Under the pieces are notes generated by a model that was not told the DNA's origin, did not search any database, and saw nothing but the letters and a program-made list of their open reading frames with translations. From assembly GCA_021203205.1 (NCBI GenBank), contig JAJQBQ010000047.1:1-64000 (forward strand): DNA of 64,000 nt. The letters run 5' to 3'. The position numbers and the translations under genes are program-made. Shown here in pieces: positions 24,992 through 36,100 of the stretch (position 1 is its first letter; every line of letters starts with the position of its first letter). The stretch is from Lachnospiraceae bacterium (GTDB lineage Bacteria; Bacillota; Clostridia; Lachnospirales; Lachnospiraceae).

Positions 24992-26272
24992 CGCCGCTTT
25001 TTCCAACTTCGTCTGTCTGCGGTTCTTCACCTCTTCCGGGATCGGCTTAATATCGCCCGCAGCCGTCAGCGCCTGCTTCGTCATCAGCGGTCCGACGAGC
25101 TCATAGACCAGCACGGAGAAGAGCGTGATGTTGCGGATCAGGTTGCCCTGCTCGCCCAGCGCCATGGCGGTGGTGCACATGCCAAGAGCGACGCCTGCCT
25201 GAGGCAGCAGCGTGATACCCAGATAATTATAAATGTGTGGCCCACACTTCATGCCGCGGGCGCTGACATAGGCGCCGATGTACTTGCCCGCCGAGCGGAA
25301 CAGAATGTAGAGAACGCCGATGATGACGATCGCCGCATCGGTGAATACGGAAAGCTCCAGCTCCGCGCCGCTGATGACAAAGAACAGCGCAAACAGCGGG
25401 GATGTCCACTTGTCCGCTGCCCCCATCAGGTCTTCGGAAAGCGGGCAGAGGTTGCAAAAAGCCGTGCCCAGCATCATGCAGACCAGCAGAGAGGAAAACC
25501 CGATCGTCACAGGGCCGATCTCGAACTCCATCATGGAAAGAGCTACCGTCAGGAAAACAAAGGCGATGACCATGTTCAGGCGGTTCGTGTTGGAGTGGAA
25601 AATCTTCTCCAGCTGCGTCAGCACCCAGCCCATGAAAGCGCCCAGAGCCAGGGAGCAGACGATTTCCACGATGGGGTTTACGATGATCGACACCAGGTCC
25701 AGGTCACCGGACACCAGCGTCTTCGCGATGCCGAAGGAAACCGCGAAGACCACCAGGCCAACCGCATCATCCAGCGCCACGATAGGCAGCAGCAGATTCG
25801 TCAGCGGGCCGCTCGCCTTATACTGGCGCACCACCATCAGTGTCGCCGCCGGTGCGGTGGCCGTGGCGATGGCACCCAGGGTGATCACCTGCGCTACGGA
25901 AAGCTTATCCGGCATGGCAAAATGCGCTGCCATCAGCGCCAGATCCACCAGCAGCGTCGCCGCCAGCGCCTGTACCACGCCGATCACGGCAGCCTGCTTC
26001 CCGGTTTCCTTCAAAGCCCGCAGCCGGAACTCATTGCCGATGGAAAACGCGATAAAGCCCAGCGCCACATCTGAGACGATCGACAGCGCTTCCACATCCT
26101 CCATGGACGTAAATCCGAGCCCCGTCACCTTCACCGCGCCGAGGCAGTAAGGCCCGATCAGAACACCTGCCACCAGATATGCCGTCACATCCGGCAGTTT
26201 TAAAGGCTTAAAAAGCCTGGTCATAAGAAGCCCGGCCAGCATGGCGGCCGAGACGGATAATAGAACGTACAT
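24977..26272 (-). CDS. CPA2-family cation:proton antiporter (Kef-like)
   Basis: A 431-residue integral membrane protein with 11-13 predicted helices. KLPDVTAYLVAGVLIGPYCL at the N-terminus is the CPA2 signature, and IVALDDAVGLVVFAV contains the DD pair used for ion and proton binding. It exchanges Na+ or K+ for protons. There is no C-terminal TrkA-N regulatory domain, only a short basic tail (KNRRQTKLEKAAKKRG). It converges on the gene ending at 24980, sharing a terminator. A long plus-strand frame over this gene (24947-26074) is a shadow. Confidence 0.9.
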   Translation of the reverse strand: MYVLLSVSAAMLAGLLMTRLFKPLKLPDVTAYLVAGVLIGPYCLGAVKVTGLGFTSMEDVEALSIVSDVALGFIAFSIGNEFRLRALKETGKQAAVIGVVQALAATLLVDLALMAAHFAMPDKLSVAQVITLGAIATATAPAATLMVVRQYKASGPLTNLLLPIVALDDAVGLVVFAVSFGIAKTLVSGDLDLVSIIVNPIVEIVCSLALGAFMGWVLTQLEKIFHSNTNRLNMVIAFVFLTVALSMMEFEIGPVTIGFSSLLVCMMLGTAFCNLCPLSEDLMGAADKWTSPLFALFFVISGAELELSVFTDAAIVIIGVLYILFRSAGKYIGAYVSARGMKCGPHIYNYLGITLLPQAGVALGMCTTAMALGEQGNLIRNITLFSVLVYELVGPLMTKQALTAAGDIKPIPEEVKNRRQTKLEKAAKKRG

Positions 26273-26843
26273 GTCGATCCTCTTTTCGAAGCAAAGAAGT
26301 TCAGCTTTGCTTAAGCTTTGCGAAAAATCAGTTCATCAGAGTGATTTTTCATATTACAACTGCGAACTGTGGTGTCATGATTTTTGACTCCAACATGATT
26401 CTTTATAGAATTTTTATTAACGGCGCGTAGTATAGTTTTTTTGACGGAGAAAATCAATAGTTTTAAGAGAAAGTTTTCCGATTCATGAATAAAATTTGTT
26501 GACACCGGAGTCAAAAGACGAAATCAGCACGAAGCGTTTATTTCAGGGATCGGGAGCCTGCTTTTTGTAATCCGGAGTAAATGTTTTACATTTTTCACTG
26601 GATTTTGGATTCCTTATGTTGTAACTTTTGCTATCTGAGTCAATTCTTCATAATTTTGGAAAATTGTAAGACCAGGGATAAAGAGACTGTCTTAAGAAAG
26701 TGTCAGATTTAAGTCCTTCGGGCCTCGAAATGAAGAATGCCAGGAACCGGCAAATGATTTTGTCAGTTCCTGGCATTTTTATTTTGTTCGCCCCCGCCTT
26801 TGCATATGAAGAGAAGGCGTAATTTCAGACAGGATAAAATTTC
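26273..26843. other. intergenic region with hairpin repeats
   Basis: No gene is supported here. A hairpin GAAAAATCAGTTCATCAGAG..TGATTTTTC lies at about 26321-26352 and has a counterpart at 50192-50224. TGACACCGGAGTCAAAAG at 26500-26517 is one end of the dispersed palindrome family, and TTTTTGACTCCAACATGA near 26376 is an opposite end. GAGACTGTCTTAAGAAAGTG at about 26682 is a short palindrome-like end that could be an old insertion-sequence terminus. Confidence 0.5.
26736..26783 (+). terminator. strong hairpin with T run, oriented away from known genes
   Basis: AATGCCAGGAAC (26736-26747) pairs perfectly with GTTCCTGGCATT (26766-26777), followed by TTTATTTT on the plus strand. The nearest plus-strand gene ends nearly 2 kb upstream, so it could end an unannotated plus-strand RNA, or act on the ABC transporter transcript from the other side. 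Confidence 0.6.
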
Positions 26844-29800
26844 TTACTCCGTCCTCAGCGCGATAACCGGATCCTTCTTCGCCGCGCTTCTGGCCGGCAG
26901 AAGCCCTCCGATGATGGTGATAAACAGGCTCACCAGCACCAGCATGGTCGCGTAGTTCGCCGGCAGCGAAGCCTTCACGATATCTGACCCCGCGAGGCTC
27001 TGGATCAGCCGATTGATCGGGATGATCAGGATCTCCGACACCCCGACGCCGATCAGCCCGGAGCACAGCCCGATGATAAAGGTTTCCGCGTTGAACACCT
27101 CGGAAATGTTGCGCTTACTGGCGCCGATGGCCCGCAGGATGCCGATCTCCTTTGTGCGCTCCAGCACGGAAATGTGTGTGATAATGGCGATCATGATGCA
27201 GGAAACCACCAGCGACAGCGACACGAAGGCGATTAGCACGTAGGTGACGATATTTACGATGTCCGTGACGCTGGACATCATGGTTCCCACCAGATCCGTG
27301 TAGGTGATGACCTGGTCTTCCTTCCCCTCGGCTTCCAGATTCGCATTGTACGCATCAAGGATGTCTGTCACGTACCCTTTACTCTCGAAATCTTTTGAGT
27401 ATATGTCGATCTCGCTGGGGCTGTCCAGGTCCGCATAGCCGAAGGAGGTCAGGTTGTTCGCGGCAGTGGTAGAGGAAGAGCTCATGGAGGTGAGAAGCGC
27501 GTAGAGCTCCTCCGTGTCCATATTAAGACTGAAGGCCTCCGCGAAAGATTCCGTGTCGATGGACAGTGCGTCGGTGAGGGAAGTCTGCATCTCCTCCGCC
27601 AGTTCGGACATCATATCTTCCATGGCTGCGGCGATGGTGTCGGAGAGCTGTGTGCCGAGCTGGGCAGTGAGCTCGCTCATGATCTCATCCATCATCCCGG
27701 ACATAAATTCAGCCATGACTTCGGACATCACGCCGTTCATCATCTCGCTCATCACTTCCGATATGATATCGCTCATGACGGTTTCCATCATTTTGCTTAA
27801 TATATCTTCCATGGCAGAGGAAAGCACCGTGGAAAGCTGTGATTCGAGGGCCGTGGAAAGCTCCGCAGAGATAGCCTCGGAAAGCTGTGTCTGCAGGGCT
27901 TCCGAGATCTGCGTTTCCAGTGCTTCTGCGATCTGTGTCTGCAGAGCTTCCGTCAGCTGCGTTTCCAGAGCTTCGGCGATCTGCGTCTGTAATGCCTCTG
28001 TCAGCTGTGCTTCCAGTGATTCTGTGATCTGCGTCTGCAGCGCCTCACCGATAGCCGCGGATAATGCATCGGACAGCTGCGTTTCCAGGGTTTCGGCAAG
28101 CTGAGTCTCCAGCTCTGCCGCCACGGCTTCCATCACAGCTTCCATATAAGCCTGCATGTAGTCTTCCATCAGCTCTGTGATTTCGGCTTCCAGAGCGTCC
28201 GGATCCACCATGGACAGAACCGCATCCATGACGATCTCCTGCGCCTCGTCCGAGGAAAGGTAATTCAGGAAGGAATCTGTAAGTTCTGACGGAACCGGAT
28301 AGCCGTTTTTGGCCGCCCAGGTTTCGTACCCGGCCATCAGATCCTCTGCCAGGGCGGTCAGCTGATCTGCAGAAAGGGTGATGTCCGTGTCAAAGGCAAG
28401 GTATTCCGCCGCCCAGGTCGTCACGATTTCGTTTGCCTCATCTGTTTGGAAATATTCTGCCAGGTATGTCGCGAAGTTTTCCACGTCATCTTCCGCATAG
28501 CCCATCTCCTCCACGTAGGCCTGGTAGCCCGTGAGGATTTCCGTGAACAATGCTTCCAGAGCCTCCGTGGAGAGGGTGATGTCGCCGTTTTCGATAAGAA
28601 TGTCTGCCATGTGCTCCGAGAGAATGTCGGCTGCCTCATCGCTTTCCAGGTATTCCAGGATGCAATCGGCGATATTGGCCATGTCCTCCTCCGGATGCTC
28701 TGTCAGGTAATCCTCATAGCCGGCAAGAAGGCTGTCAAAAAGTGCGGAGAGCGTCTCGGCGGAAATGTCGACAGAGATATTTTCCAGAATGGAGTTAAGG
28801 TCAAATTCCGGCAGATCCGCATCCGCGAGGATCTCGGCAAAGTCGATGGAGCTTAAGTCCAGCAGCTCGGAAAAATCCATCCCGGAGAGGTCTATGGTGC
28901 CTGACAAATCGATGTCGGAAAAATCCATGGTCGATAGATCCAGCCCTGACAGATCCATATCAGAGAGATCCAGTCCTGACAGATCCATGTCGGAGAGATC
29001 CAGTCCTGACAGATCCATGTCGGAGAGGTCCAGCTCCGACAGGTCCAAGGTCGATAGATCCAGCCCTGATAAATCCAGCCCGGATAAATCCATGCCGGAA
29101 AGATCCAGAGATGACAGATCCAGCGCGGAAAGATCCAGAGATGACAAATCGAGGCTCGAAAAATCATAGGAGGACAAATCTATATTCGAAAAATCATACC
29201 CGGACAGGTCGATGTCGGAAAAATCGTACGCCGACAGATCCAGAGAGGAAAAGTCGAAATCCGAGAAATCCAGATCAGACAGATCCAGGTCGGAGAAATC
29301 CATGTCCGAAAAAAGATCCTCGAAGGAATCCGAATCAAAGGAAAACAGTTCGGAGAGCGCGTCCGTGTCAATGGAAAAGAGGGAATCCGAGCCCAGATCC
29401 ATGTCCGAAGTGATGCCGAAGGACTCGCCGGTCAGCACGTTGAGGGAGGAATCCGCCAGCTGCTGCTGCACGATTTCCCGGGAGGCGGCTTCCGTCACGA
29501 TGTAATTGGTCAGCATGTACGGGTAGTAGATCCCGGAGGAAAGGGAGGATGCCGTAGCATCCTCGGAAGGCTGCACGATGCCCACGATGGTCAGGTCATC
29601 CCCGTTTGTCACCAGATCGTACAGGTAAGCCGCATCGCCGGATTTGTCCGTCCACACGCCGTAGGCTTCGTCGTATTCGTAATAATCCGCAGCGATCACC
29701 AGCTTATAGGTGATGCCCAGAATGTCGTCGTAAGAATACTCGCCGATCTCTTCGATCTCATCCACATTTTCGCCGTTTACGAAGTGCTCGATCATTTCGT

Positions 29801-31244
29801 CCAGCTCCACCGCGTCCCGCAGACCCAGGGTGTAGAGCAGGAAATCGCTTAAGTAGCTGCCGGAGCTTAAGACCAGCACGCACTCGTTGTAATTTTCAGG
29901 CCAGTGCCCGGCCACCACATCATACTGGTTGATGTAGAGGTCTTCATCTTCCGGCAGCGAGTAGAACACGTTTGTGCTCATCATGGAGGAGATGAGACTG
30001 GAGGAAGAGGAGGATGAACCGAAGCCAAGGGAGGAGAAGGTCGAGTCCGGGTTGACCTGGCGCACGGTGTCCTCATCCACAACGCGGTAAATCTGGGGCT
30101 CGACATCGTACGTGTACTCAATGGCCCGGGCGTACTCCCAGATATCGCTTTCGCCGCTCTCCAGATAAGTTTTTAAGGCGGCCAGGTCGTTCGTGTTCAC
30201 GCTGGAAAACATGCTTGTGACCATACTGAACACATGGATGTCGCCGGAATCGGAATCGTCTTCATCCCCGGAGACGGAGCCCATGGTGGAGGTCAGCATG
30301 GAGGTAAAATCAAACCCGGAACTGGAGATGGTGAGCGGGTACTCGGAGAGGGTATCCTGCTCGATGGATTTGATATAGTCGTTCACGCCCAGCGACAGCG
30401 CCAGGATCAGGCCGATGCCGATGATGCCGATGGATCCGGCGAAGGCCGTGAGAATGGTGCGGGCCTTCTTTGTGCGCAGGTTGTTGGCGGAAAGCCCAAA
30501 AGCGGTGAGGATGGACATGGAGGCCTTTTTGGCGTAGGAGCCCTTTTTGACTTTCCCTGCCTTTATCACGAACGGATCCGTGTCGGAGATGAGCTTTCCG
30601 TCCGTCAGCCGCACGATGCGGGTGGCGTACTGCTCGGCCAGCTCCGGGTTGTGGGTGACCATTACCACCAGGCGGTCTTTCGCCACCTCTTTTAAGAGCT
30701 CCATGACTTGGATCCCGGTCTGGGTGTCCAGCGCGCCGGTGGGCTCGTCCGCCAGCAGGATATCCGGATTGTTCACCAGAGCTCGGGCGATGGCCACGCG
30801 CTGCATCTGTCCGCCGGACAGCTGGTTCGGCTTCTTGTGAAGCTGATCGCCCAGCCCCACCTGCTCCAGCGCCTCGGTGGCGCGCTTCCTGCGCTCTCCG
30901 CGGGAGATGCCGGAGATGGTCAGCGCCAGCTCCACGTTTGCCAGGATCGTCTGGTGGGGGATCAGGTTGTAACTCTGAAACACGAAGCCGATGGTGTGGT
31001 TGCGGTAGGTATCCCAGTCCCGGTCCGTGTATTCCTTCGTGGAAGTCCCGTTGATGATCAGGTCGCCCGTATCATAGTGGTCCAGGCCGCCGATGATATT
31101 TAAGAGCGAAGTCTTGCCGGAGCCGCTGGGGCCCAGAATCGCCACAAACTCATTGTCGCGAAGATTTAAACTCACGTCATCCAGCGCCGTCTGCACGAGG
31201 GCGCCGGTAGTGTATTTTTTACATATATTTTTTAATTGAAGCAA
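26844..31244 (-). CDS. giant MacB/FtsX-type ABC transporter with repetitive extracellular domain
   Basis: A 1466-residue fusion of ATPase and permease. It starts with TTG at 31244, six bases after AGGAGG. Residues 1-240 are the ATPase: GPSGSGKTS at 38-46, LSGGQMQ at 142-148 and LLADEPTG at 163-170. A transmembrane helix follows near 262-288, then about 1000 extracytoplasmic residues. Of these, about 648-798 are some thirty pentapeptide-like D[LF]Sxx units. Residues about 830-1040 hold three 70-residue repeats sharing LLAGYE-type and YLESDEA-type motifs, and 1040-1250 are helical [20 protein letters not shown] repeats likely to coil. The last 140 residues are an FtsX domain with three helices. 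MacB-like pumps export peptides, antibiotics or lipoproteins without crossing substrate through the membrane. The substrate is unknown. Confidence 0.88.
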   Translation of the reverse strand: MLQLKNICKKYTTGALVQTALDDVSLNLRDNEFVAILGPSGSGKTSLLNIIGGLDHYDTGDLIINGTSTKEYTDRDWDTYRNHTIGFVFQSYNLIPHQTILANVELALTISGISRGERRKRATEALEQVGLGDQLHKKPNQLSGGQMQRVAIARALVNNPDILLADEPTGALDTQTGIQVMELLKEVAKDRLVVMVTHNPELAEQYATRIVRLTDGKLISDTDPFVIKAGKVKKGSYAKKASMSILTAFGLSANNLRTKKARTILTAFAGSIGIIGIGLILALSLGVNDYIKSIEQDTLSEYPLTISSSGFDFTSMLTSTMGSVSGDEDDSDSGDIHVFSMVTSMFSSVNTNDLAALKTYLESGESDIWEYARAIEYTYDVEPQIYRVVDEDTVRQVNPDSTFSSLGFGSSSSSSSLISSMMSTNVFYSLPEDEDLYINQYDVVAGHWPENYNECVLVLSSGSYLSDFLLYTLGLRDAVELDEMIEHFVNGENVDEIEEIGEYSYDDILGITYKLVIAADYYEYDEAYGVWTDKSGDAAYLYDLVTNGDDLTIVGIVQPSEDATASSLSSGIYYPYMLTNYIVTEAASREIVQQQLADSSLNVLTGESFGITSDMDLGSDSLFSIDTDALSELFSFDSDSFEDLFSDMDFSDLDLSDLDFSDFDFSSLDLSAYDFSDIDLSGYDFSNIDLSSYDFSSLDLSSLDLSALDLSSLDLSGMDLSGLDLSGLDLSTLDLSELDLSDMDLSGLDLSDMDLSGLDLSDMDLSGLDLSTMDFSDIDLSGTIDLSGMDFSELLDLSSIDFAEILADADLPEFDLNSILENISVDISAETLSALFDSLLAGYEDYLTEHPEEDMANIADCILEYLESDEAADILSEHMADILIENGDITLSTEALEALFTEILTGYQAYVEEMGYAEDDVENFATYLAEYFQTDEANEIVTTWAAEYLAFDTDITLSADQLTALAEDLMAGYETWAAKNGYPVPSELTDSFLNYLSSDEAQEIVMDAVLSMVDPDALEAEITELMEDYMQAYMEAVMEAVAAELETQLAETLETQLSDALSAAIGEALQTQITESLEAQLTEALQTQIAEALETQLTEALQTQIAEALETQISEALQTQLSEAISAELSTALESQLSTVLSSAMEDILSKMMETVMSDIISEVMSEMMNGVMSEVMAEFMSGMMDEIMSELTAQLGTQLSDTIAAAMEDMMSELAEEMQTSLTDALSIDTESFAEAFSLNMDTEELYALLTSMSSSSTTAANNLTSFGYADLDSPSEIDIYSKDFESKGYVTDILDAYNANLEAEGKEDQVITYTDLVGTMMSSVTDIVNIVTYVLIAFVSLSLVVSCIMIAIITHISVLERTKEIGILRAIGASKRNISEVFNAETFIIGLCSGLIGVGVSEILIIPINRLIQSLAGSDIVKASLPANYATMLVLVSLFITIIGGLLPARSAAKKDPVIALRTE

Positions 31245-31282
31245 AGAGAGCCTCCTTTTTTGAACTGCGCGGGATGATTATA

Positions 31283-31349
31283 TGATACCAGGGTCAGAGA
31301 TCTATGGATTTGGAACCCGCAGTGCCATTTTTTTTGCTCCCGATATGAT
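31283..31349. repeat. dispersed palindromic element, copy upstream of the ABC transporter
   Basis: TGATACCAGGGTCAGAGATC starts at 31283, and TTTTTTGCTCCCGATATGA at about 31331-31349 is a diverged inverse end. The copy is short (67 bp). Confidence 0.45.
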
Positions 31350-31662
31350 GAAACAGCAGTCTTAAAACCGGGCAAAGAAAGATTTCACGAAACGAATTAT
31401 CTGAAAACGGTTAAAAGATGGCGTGATTTTAACGCAAAGAAGAAGATGGTTCAAGTACTTCATAAAAGTTTAAGAAATGGGGAGAGAGTGAAGAAATTGA
31501 CCAACAGCTGTCTCCTGCTTTTTTTGCAGTGAATACAGACGGGGGCCGGAATTTCTGTTTTTGGATTGGGGAAATGTTCTCGAAAAGATCCCGAAAAAGG
31601 TATCGGAAAGATTTTGAAAGAAGGATACTGAAAAAAGTTCCGGCAAAAAGATTTCGGACCGG

Positions 31663-31691
31663 TTGCGGATATTGCGGGAAAATGTTATAAT
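31663..31691 (+). promoter_or_regulatory. predicted promoter of the methyltransferase gene
   Basis: TTGCGG at 31663-31668 and TATAAT at 31686-31691 with a 17-bp spacer, about 80 bp before the start at 31771. The 35 element is weak but the 10 element is perfect. Confidence 0.55.
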
Positions 31692-31770
31692 CAACGGGTT
31701 ACGCTTTAAATGAATGTCAGCCTTTGGCCCCTGGTGTCAGCAGGCTGTTTTGGAAGGGATAAATCTGAAC

Positions 31771-33132
31771 ATGGAGAATCACACGATTGTTACTTTAAAA
31801 AAAGGCGAGGGCCGGACGCTGAAGGCGGGCGGCCTGTGGGTTTATGATAATGAGATCATGTCCATCGCCGGCACATTTCGCAACGGCGACATCGTGACGG
31901 TGCGGGACTTTGACGGCTTCGGGCTGGGGCGCGGGTTTATCAACCAGAATTCGAAGATTCGGGTGCGGCTCCTGACCCGGGACGTGGCGCAGGAAATCGA
32001 TGATGAATTTTTAAGGATGCGACTTAAGAACGCATGGGAATACCGGAAGGACACGGTGGATACCGGCTGCGCCAGGCTTGTGTTCGGCGAGGCGGATTTT
32101 CTGCCGGGGCTGGTGGTGGATAAGTTTTCGGATGTGCTCGTGATCCAGTCGCTGGCGCTGGGCATGGACCGGATGAAGGAACGGGTTTGTTCCTTATTAA
32201 CGGATATTCTTGCGGCGGACGGCGTGGCGATCCGCGGGATTTTTGAGCGCAGCGATGCGAGAGAGCGCGACAGGGAGGGGCTTCCGCGGGTGAAGGGGTT
32301 CCTGGGAGAGGAGTTTGACACGCTTGTGCCGATCACGGAAAACGGCGTGAAGTATATCGTGGATGTCCGTGACGGGCAGAAGACGGGGTTTTTTCTGGAT
32401 CAGAAATATAATCGGCTGGCAGTGCAGAACCTGTGCAGGAGACTGGTGAATCCCCGTGTCCTGGACTGCTTCACTCACACAGGCGCGTTTGCCTTAAACG
32501 CAGGTCTGGCGGGAGCAGCAGATGTGCTGGGCGTGGACGCGTCGGAGCTGGCCATTCGTCAGGCGGAGGAAAATGCCAGGCGAAACGGGCTGGAAGAACG
32601 CGTACATTTTCAGTGTGCGGATGTATTTGAGTTGTTGCCGGAGCTGGAGAAGAGAATAAAGAAATATAATTCGACGGATGGCCGGATCACAACGAGTGAT
32701 GAGATGACAGATTTTGATAAAAGCTCGGAAGCACCGGAACACAGTACGGCAACTGTGGAAGTACCGGAACGCAGTACGGCATATGAGAACCTGCCGGATA
32801 TCCTGCCGCCGTATGACCTCGTTATCCTCGACCCGCCGGCCTTCACGAAATCCCGCGATTCCATAAAAAACCCCATAAAAGGCTACCGGGAAATCAACCG
32901 GAACGGGTGTAAGCTTGTGCGGGACGGCGGGTACCTGGCGACCTGCTCATGCTCCCACTTTATGGATCAGGAGACATTCGCGAAGACCATCGCCCAGGCG
33001 GCGCACGCCGCGCACAAAAGGCTGCGGCAGGTGGAATTTCGCACGCAGTCACCGGATCACCCGATCCTCTGGGCGGCGGATGAGAGCTATTATCTGAAAT
33101 TTTATATTTTTCAGGTGGTAGATGAGAAGTAA
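31771..33132 (+). CDS. RlmI-like class I SAM-dependent RNA methyltransferase
   Basis: A 453-residue protein of the RlmI/COG1092 group, probably a 23S rRNA cytosine-C5 methyltransferase. The start at 31771 follows GGAAGGGA. An N-terminal PUA-like domain (HTIVTLKKGEGRTLKAGGLW) leads to an RNA-binding middle and the Rossmann methyltransferase domain: VLDCFTHTGAFALNA (SAM motif I), VLGVDASELAI (motif II), and LVILDPPAFTKSR (motif IV). Between motif III and motif IV an acidic insert of about 40 residues contains a 30-bp in-frame tandem duplication (units at 32728 and 32758, APEHSTATVE and VPERSTAYE). The insert lies at a loop between strands, so activity is probably kept. Confidence 0.9.
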   Translation: MENHTIVTLKKGEGRTLKAGGLWVYDNEIMSIAGTFRNGDIVTVRDFDGFGLGRGFINQNSKIRVRLLTRDVAQEIDDEFLRMRLKNAWEYRKDTVDTGCARLVFGEADFLPGLVVDKFSDVLVIQSLALGMDRMKERVCSLLTDILAADGVAIRGIFERSDARERDREGLPRVKGFLGEEFDTLVPITENGVKYIVDVRDGQKTGFFLDQKYNRLAVQNLCRRLVNPRVLDCFTHTGAFALNAGLAGAADVLGVDASELAIRQAEENARRNGLEERVHFQCADVFELLPELEKRIKKYNSTDGRITTSDEMTDFDKSSEAPEHSTATVEVPERSTAYENLPDILPPYDLVILDPPAFTKSRDSIKNPIKGYREINRNGCKLVRDGGYLATCSCSHFMDQETFAKTIAQAAHAAHKRLRQVEFRTQSPDHPILWAADESYYLKFYIFQVVDEK

Positions 33133-33191
33133 AGCAGACATTTTTGCGGTGCAGGCCACAGGAAGTGGATTGGGAGAGGACGGTTCCGATC

Positions 33192-36100
33192 ATGGCGGAA
33201 GAAAAAGAGGAGATGTTTATCCGGCGCTTTTGCGCGGATGATGAGACATATGAAAAAGGGAAAGCCCTGCGGGATAAATCCGGCATCTTAAGTCTCGACC
33301 GCACGGTGAGCACCCGTTCAAAGCGCATCTATATCAGCGGTTCCGTGCGCGATGAACAGGAGCTCTACGGCCCCTGGCTGATTTACGACCAGGAGGCGGG
33401 GGAGCTGACGAGCTATTTCTGCCAGTGCGGCCACTGCGGCAGCCGGTACGGCGGCATGTGCGAACACTGCGCCGCGCTGTTTGCGGAATATGGTGAGCGT
33501 TATTCTCTTGGCGGTGAAGTGACAGAGAAAATACCCGATTCCATTCCGGGAATGGAGAACCTGCTGGGTGTCCTGCCGGAGCAGGATCACCGGCGAGGAG
33601 CAGAAGCCGCGCAGGGAAAGCGCAGCCTCTATGTGGGAGAGGGAGCGCCGGATTTCGGCGCACAGCCATCCGGCCTGGGAAGCCGCGACGGCGCCCGCCA
33701 TTATAAAGTCTCAGGGGAGGAGAGCCGGGAAGCGGAAGAGGGTGCGGCAGCAGGGCAGCAGCGCACCCCGGGGAATGATGACTTCGGAGCGGAAAGCGAC
33801 AGCGCAAACCGGGGAGAAACTCTCTATCAGCTTCTGGACGACCCCTGCGGGGAGGAAGTGTATGCCCCTGAGGAGATCGAAGGCATTCTTGAGAGCAATA
33901 TGCGCCGGGAGCCTCAGAGCAGCGGAAACAATGCAGCCACAGCGACAACCATGACGGACGAGGCCTACCAGTCCTTCCGCGGCTTTGAGGGAAGCATCGG
34001 TGAGTGGCTGAAAAGTGTGGGGGCCGATGCCTGGGGAGCGGGAGCAGCCCCGCAGAATGCGCAGAACGCGCAAAGAGAGCGGGCGATTCACCCGGACACA
34101 GATAAACGTCTTGCGGGCCTCATTCAGGATTATGCGGTCAAAAACAGACTGACCGACCAAACCGCGAACGGCGTCATAGATCTGGAGCCGACGCTGGAAG
34201 AGGAACGGGAAAGCTACGGCTGGTTTGTCAGCGAAGACGACAAGATACATTATCTGCTGACATTTCGCATCAGCAACGATACGGGGAAATCCTACCTGAT
34301 AAAAAATATCGTTGCCTTTGCGCAGGCCATCCGGGAGGAAAAAAACTATTCCCACGGAAAGTTTATCTGCTTTGTTCACAGCAAAAGCATGTTTACGGAG
34401 CGCGGCTGGCAGTACTGTGAGCTGATCCTCGCCGCAGCCGGGCGCGACAGGGGAACGGCCTATGTGAAAGAACTGCCGGCATATCCTGATACGCTGGACC
34501 GCCTGATGGAACTGAAAATGGATCAGGAGCTCCTCTGGTCCGGAGAAGGTTTTGTGACGGTTCGCGATCAGAATCCGCCGCTCCGTGTGCTCATAAGAAA
34601 GAATGATGAGGACTATTCGATCGAATTCGAAAAAATGCGCATTCTGAAGGGCGAAAAATACAGTTACATTCTGCTGGATGGTATCCTTTACCGGCCGAAG
34701 CAGGAATTCTTAAGGGATATGAAGGAATGGCTTAAGACGCTTTCTGCGACGAGTGTGCGCTCCTTTGATGTCGCTGCGCTCGATATGCCTGCCTTCTGTG
34801 CCGCTGTTTTGCCGACCCTGCAGAAATATGATCTTGTGGAATTTGAGGGCTTTTCCCCGGAAGAATTTATGCCGAAAAAACCGGTATTTTCCTTCTATAT
34901 CGACGAAGACGGGGGCGTGGCCGAGGCGAAGTGCTATGTCGAGTACGGCACGCTTCGCTATAATCTTCTGCATGAAAGCGGGAACGGCTGGGGCGGCCGG
35001 GATCTCTCCGGAGAGCGCAGGATCCGGGCCATGCTGGAGGTATATTTTCCGGAGGTGGATGAGTCGGGCGATGCTTTTTGCTTTTTCGGCGAGGAGGATG
35101 AACGCATGTACCGGCTGCTGACCGTGGGCCTTGCCCAGCTTGCGGCCGAGGGAAAGGTGTACGTCACGGACAGGATCCGGGCGCACAGGATCATCGACAG
35201 GCCGCGGGCACAGATCGGCATCGCGGTGGCGGGAGGCATGCTGGAGCTCACCGTGATCACGGAGGAATTTCCGCGGGAAGAACTCGCGGACATCATCGAC
35301 AGCTATCGCCAGAAGAAAAAATATCACCGCCTGCGGGACGGGCGCTTCTTAAATATGGAAGACAACGCCGTCTCAGGTATCGCGGAGCTGATGGACGGCA
35401 TGTTGCTCACCGACCGGCAGATCGCGGCGGAGCATGTGGAAGTGCCGAAATACTGGGCGGCCTACCTGGATCAGTCCTTAAAGCAGGGCAGCGGGCATCT
35501 GCGGGTGGATCGCGGCCGCGATTACAAGGCCATCATCCGGCAGATGAACAATGCTGCCGACAGCGATTACGAGGTGCCAGCAAGCCTTGCCGACACCCTT
35601 CGCGGCTACCAGAAAACCGGCTATCGCTGGATGCGCGTGCTGACGGAGCTGGGCTTTGGCGGCATCTTGGCGGATGACATGGGCCTGGGGAAAACCCTGC
35701 AGACCATTACCTGTCTGCTGGCGAGAAAGCAGGAGGATCAGATCCATAAGCCTTGCCTGGTGGTGTGCCCTGCGTCCCTCATTTATAACTGGCAGAAGGA
35801 ATTTGAGCGCTTTGCTCCGGAAATGACTGTGCAGGTCATCACGGGGAGTGCGGCGGAACGGGCGAGGATGATCCGGGTGTCGAATCTTCCAAATGGACGA
35901 ACCGGAACAGACGATGCAGACTCCGCATGGATACAGGAAGGAATGTGTATCCCGGATGTCTGGATCACCTCCTACGACATGCTCAAGCGCGACATCGACG
36001 AGTACCGTCAGATTTCCTTCGACACGGAAATCATCGACGAATCGCAGAATATTAAAAATCAGAACACCCTGGCGTCGAAGGCCGTCAAGCAAATCCGTGC

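Noticed and set aside
24947..26074. 375-codon plus-strand frame over the Kef-like antiporter
   Set aside because: The opposite strand clearly encodes a membrane antiporter; this frame is rich in Arg/His/Gln as expected of a shadow.
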